From the NCBI GenBank assembly GCA_964059195.1, contig CAXKWD010000001.1, positions 215,768,484 through 215,832,483 of the forward strand: a DNA stretch of 64,000 nucleotides. The letters run 5' to 3'. Source of the DNA: Ectobius pallidus (Eukaryota; Arthropoda; Insecta; Blattodea; Ectobiidae). The first letter of the stretch is position 1. Each line of letters starts with the position of its first letter. The notes below the pieces were generated by a model. The model had not been told where the DNA came from. It worked only from the letters and a program-made list of their open reading frames with translations, and searched no databases. Positions 54,841 through 64,000 of this stretch are shown piece after piece. The position numbers and the translations under genes were made by a program.

Positions 54841-56143
54841 CCAGATATGTGGCATATTATATCTCCCGCGAAGTTTGTCAGCCTGTCACCTCTCGTCTAG
54901 TGGTATGACGTCACACCTCCAACGTCCAATCACGAGTTTCTTCATAATACGAGGAGAGAAGAATTCGCTAGATCGAGGTATAAAAGAAACTGCATTGGTG
55001 GGTGGGTTGGGTGGGGCCGATTTATCCCAAGGTGCGACTTATATTTGAATTTTCCCGTAGTAGTAGGCCTACTAGTAGTACTAATAATATGCAGTTTTAC
55101 TGTCATTCATTATTATTATTATTATTATTTCACGGTAAAAGCATTAAACATGAAGATCGACTCTGATGGTTTCCGTTCTAGATACTTCTTAGTTTTATGA
55201 AAATGTAATAAATAAAATGTAATTGTACTTTAATTTAATTTTTTCTGTGCTAGCCTTTAACACGTATATGCGAGGAAGTTTGTGCAACATATTTTTGCAC
55301 CATTTATTATAATAAATGATTTCTTCTTCTAGGGGCATGTTTGGTTTTATTTGTTTTTACTTGTATTAAATATGTAATAATGATGATAATGTAATGTAAG
55401 TAAGTAATGTTAATGAATGTAAATAAAAATAAATAAAATTTAATTCATTTTCGTGTTTTTAATTACTTATTACAGCTTAATTCTGTAAGTATTCGCTAAA
55501 TAGTCGCGATAAAAAAGAACTTATAACTTGGAAGTCCGGCTTGTCTCGAGATAAAAACATGCAGCCAGTCTTTAAGTACCGATAAAAAAAAATGTAATTT
55601 GAAAGTAAGACTCCTTCAATTTCTACGACCCTTAATTATACCGGAAGGAGACAGAAGGGCTTCTCTTAGCTTGCAACATGTAATTCAGATAATACAAGCA
55701 ATTGCCAATTAGACAGCAATTACAGTATCAGATTAAAGAATAACGACATTGGGATATCTGACTTAATGGTGCCGGAAGCCATGTCGACAATTCTCAATAG
55801 CGGCTTCCAAGTTAATGAACTGGCATTAATAAACATGAATTTATAAACCTTTCCTCCCGAGCAATTACAGGAATTGGAGTATAGGAAACAAGTGTAGATT
55901 TTAACAAGTTACTCCTTGCATAGAACATGACAATGATTTCCTATCGTCACCTTATTAAGGTATATGTACAGGTAGGAAAAAAAAGCTGGACCGACTAAAA
56001 TATCTAAGTTGCCGATATGAGCCACTGCGCATGCCTAGCCATTAAGAGTACGGCAATCTTTTAAAATGTTCTTTTACATTAAAAACATTGTTTAATAAAC
56101 TATTAATGTTAAATCAATGATTGTGATTACTGTTGTTCATATG
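54841..56143. other. Unclassified stretch
   Basis: (ATT)n at 55111-55130 and a possible retroelement tail near 55380-55440 (AATGTAATGTAAGTAAGTAA, AATAAAAATAAATAAAA). No protein similarity recognised. Confidence 0.45.
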
Positions 56144-56962
56144 TAGGACCCTGATTTATTGGTGAAATAAAATGGCTGATTTCGGTCTTAACTTCCTTCT
56201 ATTTCGGTGAGTATTTCGTGAAATAAATTACTTTACACTACATTGGGAACATTGCGCAATGATAAACTTTGCTTCTTTATTTACATGAACTAACACCCCC
56301 ACCCCCCCATTTCTATATTGTTCTCTCCTTGTATGAACTGAAGTAACTTTCGATTTAGGCATGATTAGAGTTTATGTTCAAATATAATGACGAGAAATAT
56401 TATCGTAATTTCTACTAAACACCATCAGATAGCCATTTACAAATAGAAGTGCCAACCATACTACTGTGGATAAAAACTGTTGAATACAAGTAACAAACAT
56501 TCTACTCTCTTCTGCTGTAATCGATCATAGGCATCGTTAACTTGGCAAAGATATAGAAGGAAAGAAGAGTACTCAACAGTACAAACCAGGTCACAGACAA
56601 TCTTTGCGTAAATTCTGCAATCTTTGTAATCGATCACAAATATCGATATATCGGTAAATCTTCGACAGCCACAGAAACAGCAGGAAAAAAAAGCATGCTG
56701 GTAAGAAATAAAAATACAGTACACCAAAACACAATTTTGTGATTTTAAGGCACATTTTCGTCCTCATTTCTCACTTTACGGACAGAAGGGGCATATTTCG
56801 CGCTTATCGAAGTAATCGCGGAATCGAGTAAATTTCGCGATATTTCGTGGATTCAATTTGGTTCATATTGGTATTTTAAGCATATAAAAGCAAAATATAG
56901 CTAAGGGAGGTTGTTTTATAAAATTTCGCGCTTATCGTTGTTACCATAAAATACGGCCCCTA
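56144..56962. mobile_element. hAT element with perfect target duplication
   Basis: Ends TAGGACCCTGATTTATTGG and CCATAAAATACGGCCCCTA. The repeat ttcatatg is perfect at 56136-56143 and 56963-56970. Subterminal regions share ATTTCGCG or ATTTCGGT words. The 88-codon minus-strand frame (56461-56727) has no recognised domain; I could not identify a transposase. Confidence 0.88.
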
Positions 56963-56970
56963 TTCATATG

Positions 56971-58226
56971 CTATTAACATATAGCTAGAAAAAGTCACTC
57001 AAATATATTTACATTTCTTGGAAAGTACCACGGACACGGCATTTCAGTATACGAAATATGGCTACCATTTTTAATGACTATTCCACTCATACGCCTCGTG
57101 TTTGATATTGACCAAAAATGTTTAGCAATTACTCAGATATAGACCAATCACGATCGTTTATCTTATAAAATGCTTGCTCCTAATATGAGGATGCTTTTGT
57201 ATAGATTTTATTCGTGAACTCTTAGTCTAGCGAAACAAAATCTTGCTTCATAATATAGGCTAGCTAGTGAAGGTTCTTGACCATACTTTGGACACGTAGG
57301 AGGAAAATTAAAATCTGGATTATCTTTTGGCCCTCAAATTACAGCTCATAAGTCATAAACGACCATACAATATGTGGTATCATTTTTTTGAAAGACCCCA
57401 TGTTATATTGTTATTGTAATGTTAGTGTGTTGCTTTTTTCTTCACGTGATCTAAGAGCTAAAAATAGGCACTTTTTTATTTATATCAAATGTAAAATGGG
57501 ATAATATGCATAATGGTAATACCATATCTCACAAAGCTAAAGCTGATAGGGCAAAACTAATGGCACATTTGGCATCAACGACCTAAATATACTCAAGAAT
57601 AGGTATAAAATCTAAGGCACCAAAATGCCTATTGGTCTATGTAATAGAACGAATTTACAACAAATTACTCAAGTAAAAAATATCCCTTTATTTTAAATAA
57701 TTGCCTTCGGTTAGTCGTTAGACCATTTTAAGCAAAGAACGGAGTTTTGTTGTTTCCTAGTGACGTCATAGTGTGGAGACAAAGCCACCTGTAGGGAACG
57801 TGGCCAATTCACTCGGCCTCTATGAACTGATGCATCATTTTAAAACTGGAACGCGCCGGTATATTTAGATTCTATTGCGTGTTTCAGCTGATCTGACGTC
57901 ACTTTAACTACTATGACGATGCTAGTACCAGCTATTATAAACTTACAATTACTATTGCCAGAAATAGCTTCCCCTTTGTTTTACTATAATTGTATAGAAT
58001 ATACGGTAAAGAGCTTCACTCAATGGACGGTTCATTGACATTTGTTTTTAGGACGCTGCCGATTAAATATAAATGTTCAAAGGATATATTTAGTGCACAT
58101 CTTGGCCCACATTTCGTATTTACCCCTTGGAAAATAAAATAATTTTATGTTCCCTCTACTCGGGTCACAAGAGGTTTCTAATTATCCATATGTTTCGATA
58201 TCCAAGAATGGAGTCAAACATTTATT
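56971..58226. other. Unclassified stretch
   Basis: No element limits or coding frame recognised. ACGAATTTACAACAAATTAC at 57649 recurs near 61189 with one or two changes. Confidence 0.4.
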
Positions 58227-58660
58227 AAGTGCCACAATTCTACTTTATAAAATTGTCTGGGGGACGGGAAAATGTCTGTCCGTCCGTGTGTCTCTACGCG
58301 CGATGAATCAAATACGCTTTATTGGATTTTCATGAAACTTAATATACGAATTTATAACATCCATGGGAAGAAGCCTATTGATATTGGACTAAATCGGTTG
58401 ACAGGTACCGGAGTAATGCTCAATTTACTGCCTATTTTATGGTAATATATTAGAAAGAATTTATCAAATGCAAATCAGTTCTCATGGCAACATATTGTTT
58501 TACAGTGTTCATGTATGGCTTTGGAAGTTGCAATACAGTTAGCTTTCACAAATAACACTACCCTCATATTCCTTCACATATGTTTATTAAACTAGACCTT
58601 TGTTCTTCCGTAAGTCCTGCTTAATGAATCGATCTAGAGCGTAACTCCAAAATATATATT
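58227..58660 (+). repeat. X repeat
   Basis: Starts AAGTGCCACAATTCTACTTT, carries all X blocks through TGCTTAATGAATCGATCTAG. The 3' end is replaced by an AAC/AAAAC low-complexity run at 58668-58700. Confidence 0.8.
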
Positions 58661-58751
58661 TTTTTAAACAACAACAACAAAAACAAAAACAAAAACAAAA
58701 AACTTTTGGACAGTTAAATCCCAATTAATAAACAGATTAATGGCAACTGGG

Positions 58752-59024
58752 ATGGACTTTTGGAGGCTGCTCGCAGGAATATCTAGGCCGGAAAGAGTCA
58801 GAAATTAAGTCATCAGGAAGAAAATGGATAATTTTGTAGAAGAAAAACAGCTCTTGTGGTATGGACATACAAAAAGAATGCCAGAGGAGAGGCTACCATG
58901 GCGGATTATGGAATGGGAACCACCAGGAAGGAAGAAAAGAGGGAGACCGCAAACCACATGGATACAAGGAATTCAGGCATCAATTAGAAGAAGAAATATT
59001 GAAGAGAATTTATGGACAGATTGA
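58752..59024 (+). pseudogene. LINE ORF2 C-terminal remnant
   Basis: The frame reads MDFWRLLAGISRPERVRN, a stop, then MDNFVEEKQLLWYGHTKRM, PEERLPWRIMEWEPPGRKKR and GRPQTTWIQGIQASIRRRN, ending at a stop after ENLWTD. The WYGHVKRMPEERLP...W.PPGR.KRGRP..TW block is the conserved C-terminal end of arthropod non-LTR ORF2 proteins. One internal stop and no reverse transcriptase, so a dead 5'-truncated copy. Confidence 0.8.
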
Positions 59025-59502
59025 CATAAATGGAGAAAAGAAAATTAAATTATATGTGTAATCTTGGGTTACCGGAAAATGTAAATTGAAGTACATTGTA
59101 AAACCGGATAGTAAAAAGAATATTTACTAATATGTTAGAGAAATGTTCTTTGTTGAAAAAAGCAATTAGGGCCTAGCTTTTACTTTGAGAACTCAAAGGA
59201 GAGCTCAGAACGGTGAGAGGAAAAGCAAAGCATGACTTAAGGGGTTATTTGCTGTGCTCTTTTTTAAGAGGATTAACCCCCTCCATGGAAATGGCAGAAA
59301 AAAGTTGATCTGCTTTGTAATCATAAGAAAATATATTACTAAAATACTGAAAGAAAACTCAGAAAGAACCTTCTTAAACCAGCAAAATAGCAAACAATAG
59401 AAATCCACAATGTGATGTACTGGGCTGTGTAGTTGATTAAAGCCGGTTGTCGACCAAGAGCTAAGCTAAGTTAGTTTAGCTTAGCTCACATACAGTGCGG
59501 GA

Positions 59503-59588
59503 TTTCATATGTAGTTGTGCCGACAAAACTACATATGAAATCCGGTTGTGCCGACAAAACTACATATGAAATCCGGCACAACTACGAG
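59503..59588. repeat. Short palindromic tandem array
   Basis: ACTACATATGAAATCCGG and TTGTGCCGACAAA alternate about two and a half times, and the first unit is inverted, so the array folds on itself. Confidence 0.7.
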
Positions 59589-59590
59589 TA

Positions 59591-60354
59591 CGTGAAATCT
59601 CGATACAACGATTTCGCAGGGACCAGAAAAATATATTGTTATAGAGAGATATATTGTTATATCGAGAATTTACAAAAAATGTTCAAATTTTGGTTGTATA
59701 TAGGAAATCATTGAAATAATTGAAATTCGTTAGGTACTTAGGGAAATAAAGATTTTTAACACAAGAACTGCTATACTGTACAGTTTTTACTACATCCTTA
59801 CATTATTACACTATGAGCAAACCCATTTTACATTGCATTATAGCACAGCACCATGAACAGGATGACTCATTTTTGCCCCTGTTTTAAAAGTCAGAAATGA
59901 CAGTTTGTTTAGCTTTTTTTTATGAACAGGGATACACACAATAATGCCCTTATTTGATTCGAGGTTCACTAAATGACATTCTCGCAAGCACAGAACACAT
60001 ACATAGAGGCAATGGCTTCGAGTGCGGTTCAAGTTGGTAGATGCACACTTTGTACCTCCTCTTCTTCATCTTCCGCCTGCTTGTTTTGGATTTCCTCAAT
60101 GTTTTCTTCAGTTAGCTCCGGGGAGTTCATGATTTGCACTTTCACGATCTATTTTTATCCTTGTACCGAGGAAAAGGTATTTTACGGGGATTCTAAATGT
60201 AATCGTAATGGAGAGGTTTATCGTTATTAAGAGTATCGTAAAACCGAGGGGAATTTTACATTATTTTAATGGAAAGAATGCCGGGACCAAAATATTTTAA
60301 CGTTATAAAGAGTATTATCGTTATATCGGTAATCGTTGTACGGGGATTTCACTG
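59591..60354 (-). mobile_element. pogo/Tigger relic
   Basis: Ends CGTGAAATCTCGATACAACG and CGTTGTACGGGGATTTCACTG are imperfect inverted repeats of a CAGTGAAATCC type, with TA at 59589-59590 and 60355-60356. The words GTTATATCG and ATCGTTAT recur. A transposase tail lies at 60041-60130 on the minus strand. Confidence 0.75.
60041..60130 (-). pseudogene. pogo/Tigger transposase acidic tail
   Basis: Read leftward the frame gives PELTEENIEEIQNKQAEDEE followed by EEVQSVH. The ELTxExIxEI then acid-rich run is usual near the C-terminus of Tigger/jerky-type transposases, after the DDE domain. Only about 30 residues can be recognised. The pogo-type inverted repeats on both sides support the call. Confidence 0.6.
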
Positions 60355-60644
60355 TATATGAAATACCTCACTGAATGTGAGCTAAGCTAAACTAACTTAG
60401 CTTAGCTCTTGGTCGACAACCGGCGTAAAACACCGCACTGCAACCAGAAAGTTGTTTCTTAAAATTGATTAGGCTAAATTTAAATTTAGTAAATTACCCT
60501 CTAAATACAGCGTGTTAGATGTAGCCTAACTCTTGAGCGATCGGGTGAAATATCTACCCGAATAAAGCCGCTAAAGGTGTAATGATTCAGGTTCCCACAA
60601 TTACAGTTAAAATTACAATGAAAATAAAATCACGTAAACCGATA

Positions 60645-60733
60645 TAACAAAGTGCCAGATGGAGTTCATAGGCCATATTTCAGAAACTATTTAGTTTTAG
60701 ACAACGGTTATAAACATATGTGAAGGAATAAGT
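60645..60733 (-). repeat. X repeat fragment
   Basis: AACAAAGTGCCAGATGG and AACATATGTGAAGGAATA match the reversed 3' end of X. A LINE is inserted at its end. Confidence 0.6.
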
Positions 60734-60745
60734 AAGATAACTAGA

Positions 60746-61161
60746 CTACTGCTAGGCAGGCTCGAGCTATGATCGAGGGACCTAGCAAGAAGAACAGCAA
60801 GATTCTGTTAACCCTTAACCGGGTACAACTTAGAGGTGTAGTTGGCCTGTTAACAGGACACAACACCCTAAAGAGACACCTACATGTGATGAAGCTTAGT
60901 GCGGATCCCACATGTAGGAAGTGTGGCAGAGAAGATGAGTCCTCTCTACACATATTGTGCGAGTGCGAAGCACTTGCTACAATCAGACACTTTCTCCTGG
61001 GCTCGGATGACATAAGGAGAACTAACCCAAGATCTATCCTGTCCTTCTTGAAGGCAACAGGACTTGAATGAATTCTCCAGTAAGAGGGGCACAATGGGCC
61101 CAATTATGTGGCCTACGTGCACGGGACCGAAAGGGCCCAACCCATTCATTTTCATTCATTC
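60746..61161 (+). mobile_element. 5'-truncated LINE with 12-bp target duplication
   Basis: The repeat aagataactaga is perfect at 60734-60745 and 61162-61173. The insert holds the end of ORF2, a 90-bp untranslated region and a tail of CATTCATTTTCATTCATT. Looks comparatively recent because reading frame and duplication are intact. Confidence 0.9.
60751..61071 (+). pseudogene. LINE ORF2 C-terminus, frame intact
   Basis: The frame reads ARQARAMIEGPSKKNSKILL, TLNRVQLRGVVGLLTGHNTL, then DPTCRKCGREDESSLHILCE and CEALATIRHFLLG, ending at a stop at 61069-61071. VGLLTGH...L..HL and CRxCxxEDESxxHILCxCxAL are the RNase-H-end and CCHC-like tail of R1/jockey/I-type ORF2 proteins. No stops interrupt the 106 codons. 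The upstream part (endonuclease, reverse transcriptase) is missing because of 5' truncation, so it cannot act. The frame also stays open on the minus strand by chance. Confidence 0.82.
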
Positions 61162-61173
61162 AAGATAACTAGA

Positions 61174-61881
61174 ATAGTTATTAACAGAACGAATTTACAG
61201 CAAATTGCTCACGTCAACAATAGGCCTCTTGTTTTTTGTCAAAACACCTTAAGCCGTACTAATACGCAGTCAATAAATTTCGAGGTTTTTTTTAAATAAA
61301 ATAAACAAGTAACTATTCCTTATATCGGCTTTCAAAAATAGCATAAACAATTGAGAGAGATACCTTTAATGATACAATTATTCAATACATCACTCAATTC
61401 ACTTCCGATCAACAAAAATAAGTAGATTCGAATGTCACGAATTTGTTCTTTAATATACTTCTCTGTCGTTGGTCGCAACTTGTTATTTTAAAGTTGAAAC
61501 GACAATGGATTAGTTGCAAATTACAAAGTAGGCTACTGCAGACGGATCAAGCTTAATTTCCTGCGACGGCGAGGCGGCATATTTTCGAGTTATAAAGGCA
61601 AGCGACAAAGCGACATGTACATTGTCAATTTCAGTGCGTTGTATAAATTTATTTCTGTTATGTCTTTTCTTAAAATGCACAAATTCACATATTCATCTCC
61701 CACAAATTTAAGATCACGAAATCTGAATTACATAGATTTGAGAATAAGTCATTAGCCCAAATGCACTTAAAGAAAAACACCTAATATTATCAGTAAATTT
61801 TATTAGTTCTTCACTCTATGAAACAGTTTACTAATAATATTAGCAATATTTACTAATAATTTAGAGCCATGAACTCAAAAC
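61174..61881. other. Unclassified spacer
   Basis: The word TTACTAATAATAT recurs around 61815-61860. No gene recognised. Confidence 0.4.
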
Positions 61882-62374
61882 CTGTGATGGGAAGTAATTG
61901 AGTAAAAGTAATCGGATTACAGTAACAATTCCTTTTTTGGTCCCGTTTACTTGTAATCAATACTTTTTAAAAAAATGTAATTTCTACTTCTAATTTACTT
62001 CTGGAAATAAAATTGTAATTGTTACAATTTAGTAGTCATTAGTATTAGTATAATTCTTGCTTGCTACATCGTCATCACTACTGTTTTTTAACTAATATCC
62101 AAATTAGAGTTAATATTAACAAAAAGTTACTCAATGTTTCCGAAAATATTCTCATTGATGTGTTTTTTTGTTTTGTTTCTTCATTAATAATTTGGGCTTG
62201 TGCCCAAAACAAACCAAAAACAAGGAATTTTTAGGGACGGCCATTTAGTAAAGTAATTGTAATTTTACTGACTACTTTTTGAAAAAGTAATTTGTAATTG
62301 TAATTAAGTAAAATGTGTCACAGGTAATTGTAATTCAGCCCAATTACTTTCTTTTTGTACTTTTCCCATCACTG
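61882..62374. mobile_element. Non-autonomous hAT-like element
   Basis: Ends CTGTGATGGGAAGTAATTG and TACTTTTCCCATCACTG are inverted. GTAATTGTAATT and TTACTTTT words are iterated near both ends. Flanks ctcaaaac and ctcaacta share 5 of 8 bases. Confidence 0.75.
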
Positions 62375-62940
62375 CTCAACTAATAGTATTAGAAAATATT
62401 CTTGTGAAACAGAAGACTAATAACTGATATTATTATGTATTTGCTAATAATATGGGTGTAAAAGTGTTATGAAACAGGGCCCTGGTCCCACATGATTGCC
62501 AGGGTAATTGGCTTACTGGCACGGGGACATGTGCAAGGCTCACGTGCTGAATCCCGGAAGTTCACAGTCCACACTTGTATTCAAACCAATGTGCAATTTC
62601 CTATCGACCGGACAATTCCACTCTGACACTTCCTTAGGTAGGGCATTGGGGAAGTACTAAGACGAACATTCACCCCAACATCTTAGTGCATACTCAAGGG
62701 GGTGTCACGTGGAGCATAAGGAAGTCAAGTTGTGTACGATTCCCTCTTGGAAATGAATTGGTTCATAAAGAACGGGCACCAATCACATTCTTACAACATT
62801 GACTTAACATTGTATTTCCCATCTCCAAACAAATCAGTTTATAAAGAAACAAAATCAGTTGGGGACGCTGGAGGGCCAACGAAAATGTGCTTTTTTGTAT
62901 TCTGCAGCCTTTTGCTCCCATCATTTTTAATAATGTTCAA
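62375..62940. other. Unclassified spacer
   Basis: Less AT-rich than average (62480-62740), but no repeat relation, tRNA-like box or domain could be identified. The frame 62732-63028 runs into the X repeat. Confidence 0.4.
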
Positions 62941-63391
62941 TTTCGGAGATTGTGTGGTGGACGGGAAAATGCCTATCCGTGTGTCTGCACGCGCGATATC
63001 TCAAATACGCTTTAACGGATTTTCATGAAAATTGGTAAACGCGTTTATAACGTCCATGGGAAGAAGCCTATTGATATTGGACCAAATCGGCTGAACGGCA
63101 CCGGAGTAATGCCCAATTTAGTGCCTATTTTATGGTAATATATTAGATTTTATCAAATGCATATCAGTTATCATAGCAACATATTGTTTTACAGTGTTCA
63201 TATACGGCTTTGGAAGTTGTTGCAATGCAGTTAGCTTTGACAAATAACAGTACCCACATATTCCTTAACATATGCTTATCGAACTAGACTTTTGTTCTTC
63301 CATAAGCCCTGCTTAATGAAACGATCTGGAGCTTAACTCGGAAGCCAATTTAGAAAATAACTTATTTTCTGCATTCTGCATTCTAGCACTT
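62941..63391 (+). repeat. X repeat
   Basis: From GGAGATTGTGTGGTGGACGG through GCTTTGGAAGTTG and TGCTTAATGAAACGATCTGG to CATTCTAGCACTT. The first inverted end is lost. Confidence 0.8.
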
Positions 63392-63555
63392 TGCTACAAC
63401 AGTTTACCTAATTAGTTGAGCGTAAAAAAGGCCAAATTTCCTTAACTCTACCGGGTAAAATGAAACTACTCATATTAAGAATACAGTATAATATTGGCAA
63501 AATACAGAGTATCTACACCGAAATGCCCTAATTTTAGATTGCTCCCAATCTCTTC

Positions 63556-64000
63556 TCTATATATATAAAAGGCTTTGTCCTGACTGACTAAATGAATGAC
63601 TGACTGATTGACTGAATGACAGGAATCAACGTATCAACAGGTAGAGACTTGGAATTTTGACAGTACCTTCGTTTCATAATGTAGGTGCTCACTAAGAAAG
63701 GATTTTGAAAAATTCTGATTCTAAATGCCAAAAATTAAATGTTTTTGAAAATACTTAATCCCTTTTTACATAGAATTATCAATTCCAAATCACAGAATAT
63801 ATTGTTGCCAAATGGTATCAGGTGGGCTTGGAAAAAACAATTGAAATGCACTTTTGACAAATAAGAGAAGTTATCAAAATAATTCATGTTATAAATAAAT
63901 ATTACAGAATGAAATCCACTAAAATAATGGAATCACATAACTTTCTCTACCCTGGACATAGAGAAAACAAAACGAGGTATGGTAATGTGTATATTATTAT
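63556..64000 (+). mobile_element. Hel-C Helitron, continues past the window
   Basis: Starts TCTATATATATAAAAGGCTT, followed by an expanded GACTGACT/GAATGACT run (63581-63620), then TAGAGACTTGGAATTTTGAC as in the other Hel-C copies. The 3' end is outside. Confidence 0.8.

Larger units (their letters stand above)
59442..60424. mobile_element. Inverted-repeat element enclosing a Tigger relic
   Basis: Left arm GCCGGTTGTCGACCAAGAGC and TAAGCTAAGTTAGTTTAGCT is mirrored by AGCTAAACTAACTTAGCTTA and GCTCTTGGTCGACAACCGGC at the right, about 50 bp. Without the inner element it would be about 220 bp. Target duplication uncertain. Confidence 0.8.

Noticed and set aside
60741..61103. A 120-codon minus-strand gene
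   Set aside because: It is the antisense of an intact LINE ORF2 tail, which explains the open frame.
62732..63028. A 98-codon frame with a hydrophobic segment
   Set aside because: The frame runs from unclassified sequence into an X repeat and has no counterpart in other X copies.

Overview
No host gene could be recognised in this 64 kb window. It is AT-rich eukaryotic DNA made almost entirely of decayed, nested transposable elements. Non-LTR retrotransposon tails with residues such as RRIKWAGHV and NRGIQDWNDLP, many tRNA-derived SINEs, Helitron, hAT, Tc1/mariner and pogo-like remnants point to an arthropod with a large genome. A hemimetabolous insect, possibly a cockroach or termite, is my best guess; this is recollection of family style, not a database result.

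Nicknames used below. Hel-A, Hel-B and Hel-C are non-autonomous Helitrons: they start with TC and end with a GC-rich hairpin plus CTAG. SINE-1 to SINE-9 are tRNA-headed short elements. LINE marks non-LTR retrotransposon 3' ends. X, Y, Z and R are unclassified interspersed repeats.

Layout. 0-4 kb: Hel-A end, then a Hel-B holding a hAT, a SINE-2 and a full Hel-A; an X repeat with SINE-8. 5-10 kb: four LINE 3' ends, SINE-1, and a Tc1/mariner relic with a helix-turn-helix fragment. 10-16 kb: MITE, R repeat, SINE-2, a hAT with transposase remnant, a mariner-type MITE split by a palindromic tRNA-like element. 17-24 kb: a hAT split by two tandem Hel-B, SINE-3, SINE-2, SINE-4, another hAT, a MITE, then two more tandem Hel-B, the second carrying a four-level nest. 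24-34 kb: SINE-3, LINE, hATs, a Z repeat holding SINE-6, two SINE-8, a pogo-type MITE, SINE-3, LINE, a hAT built of CGATAC motifs. 34-48 kb: Hel-B copies, a nested pair of inverted-repeat elements, SINE-1, Z, MITE, SINE-5, Y, hAT, SINE-1, R, hAT. 48-64 kb: two Hel-C plus a third running off the edge, X copies, Tc1 relic, R, hAT, LINE tails, SINE-5, hAT, pogo/Tigger relic, and a LINE with intact target-site duplication.

The genes do not work together as a system. The interest lies in (1) repeated 5-bp insertions that turn TA into TAGGCTA or TAGCCTA in one copy of a repeat but not its sisters, together with strong excess of the palindrome TAGGCCTA, which look like cut-and-paste excision footprints; (2) two hairpins whose arms have co-varied between repeat copies; (3) a palindromic element made of two head-to-head tRNA-like domains; (4) head-to-tail Helitron pairs, one with its empty site elsewhere in the window.
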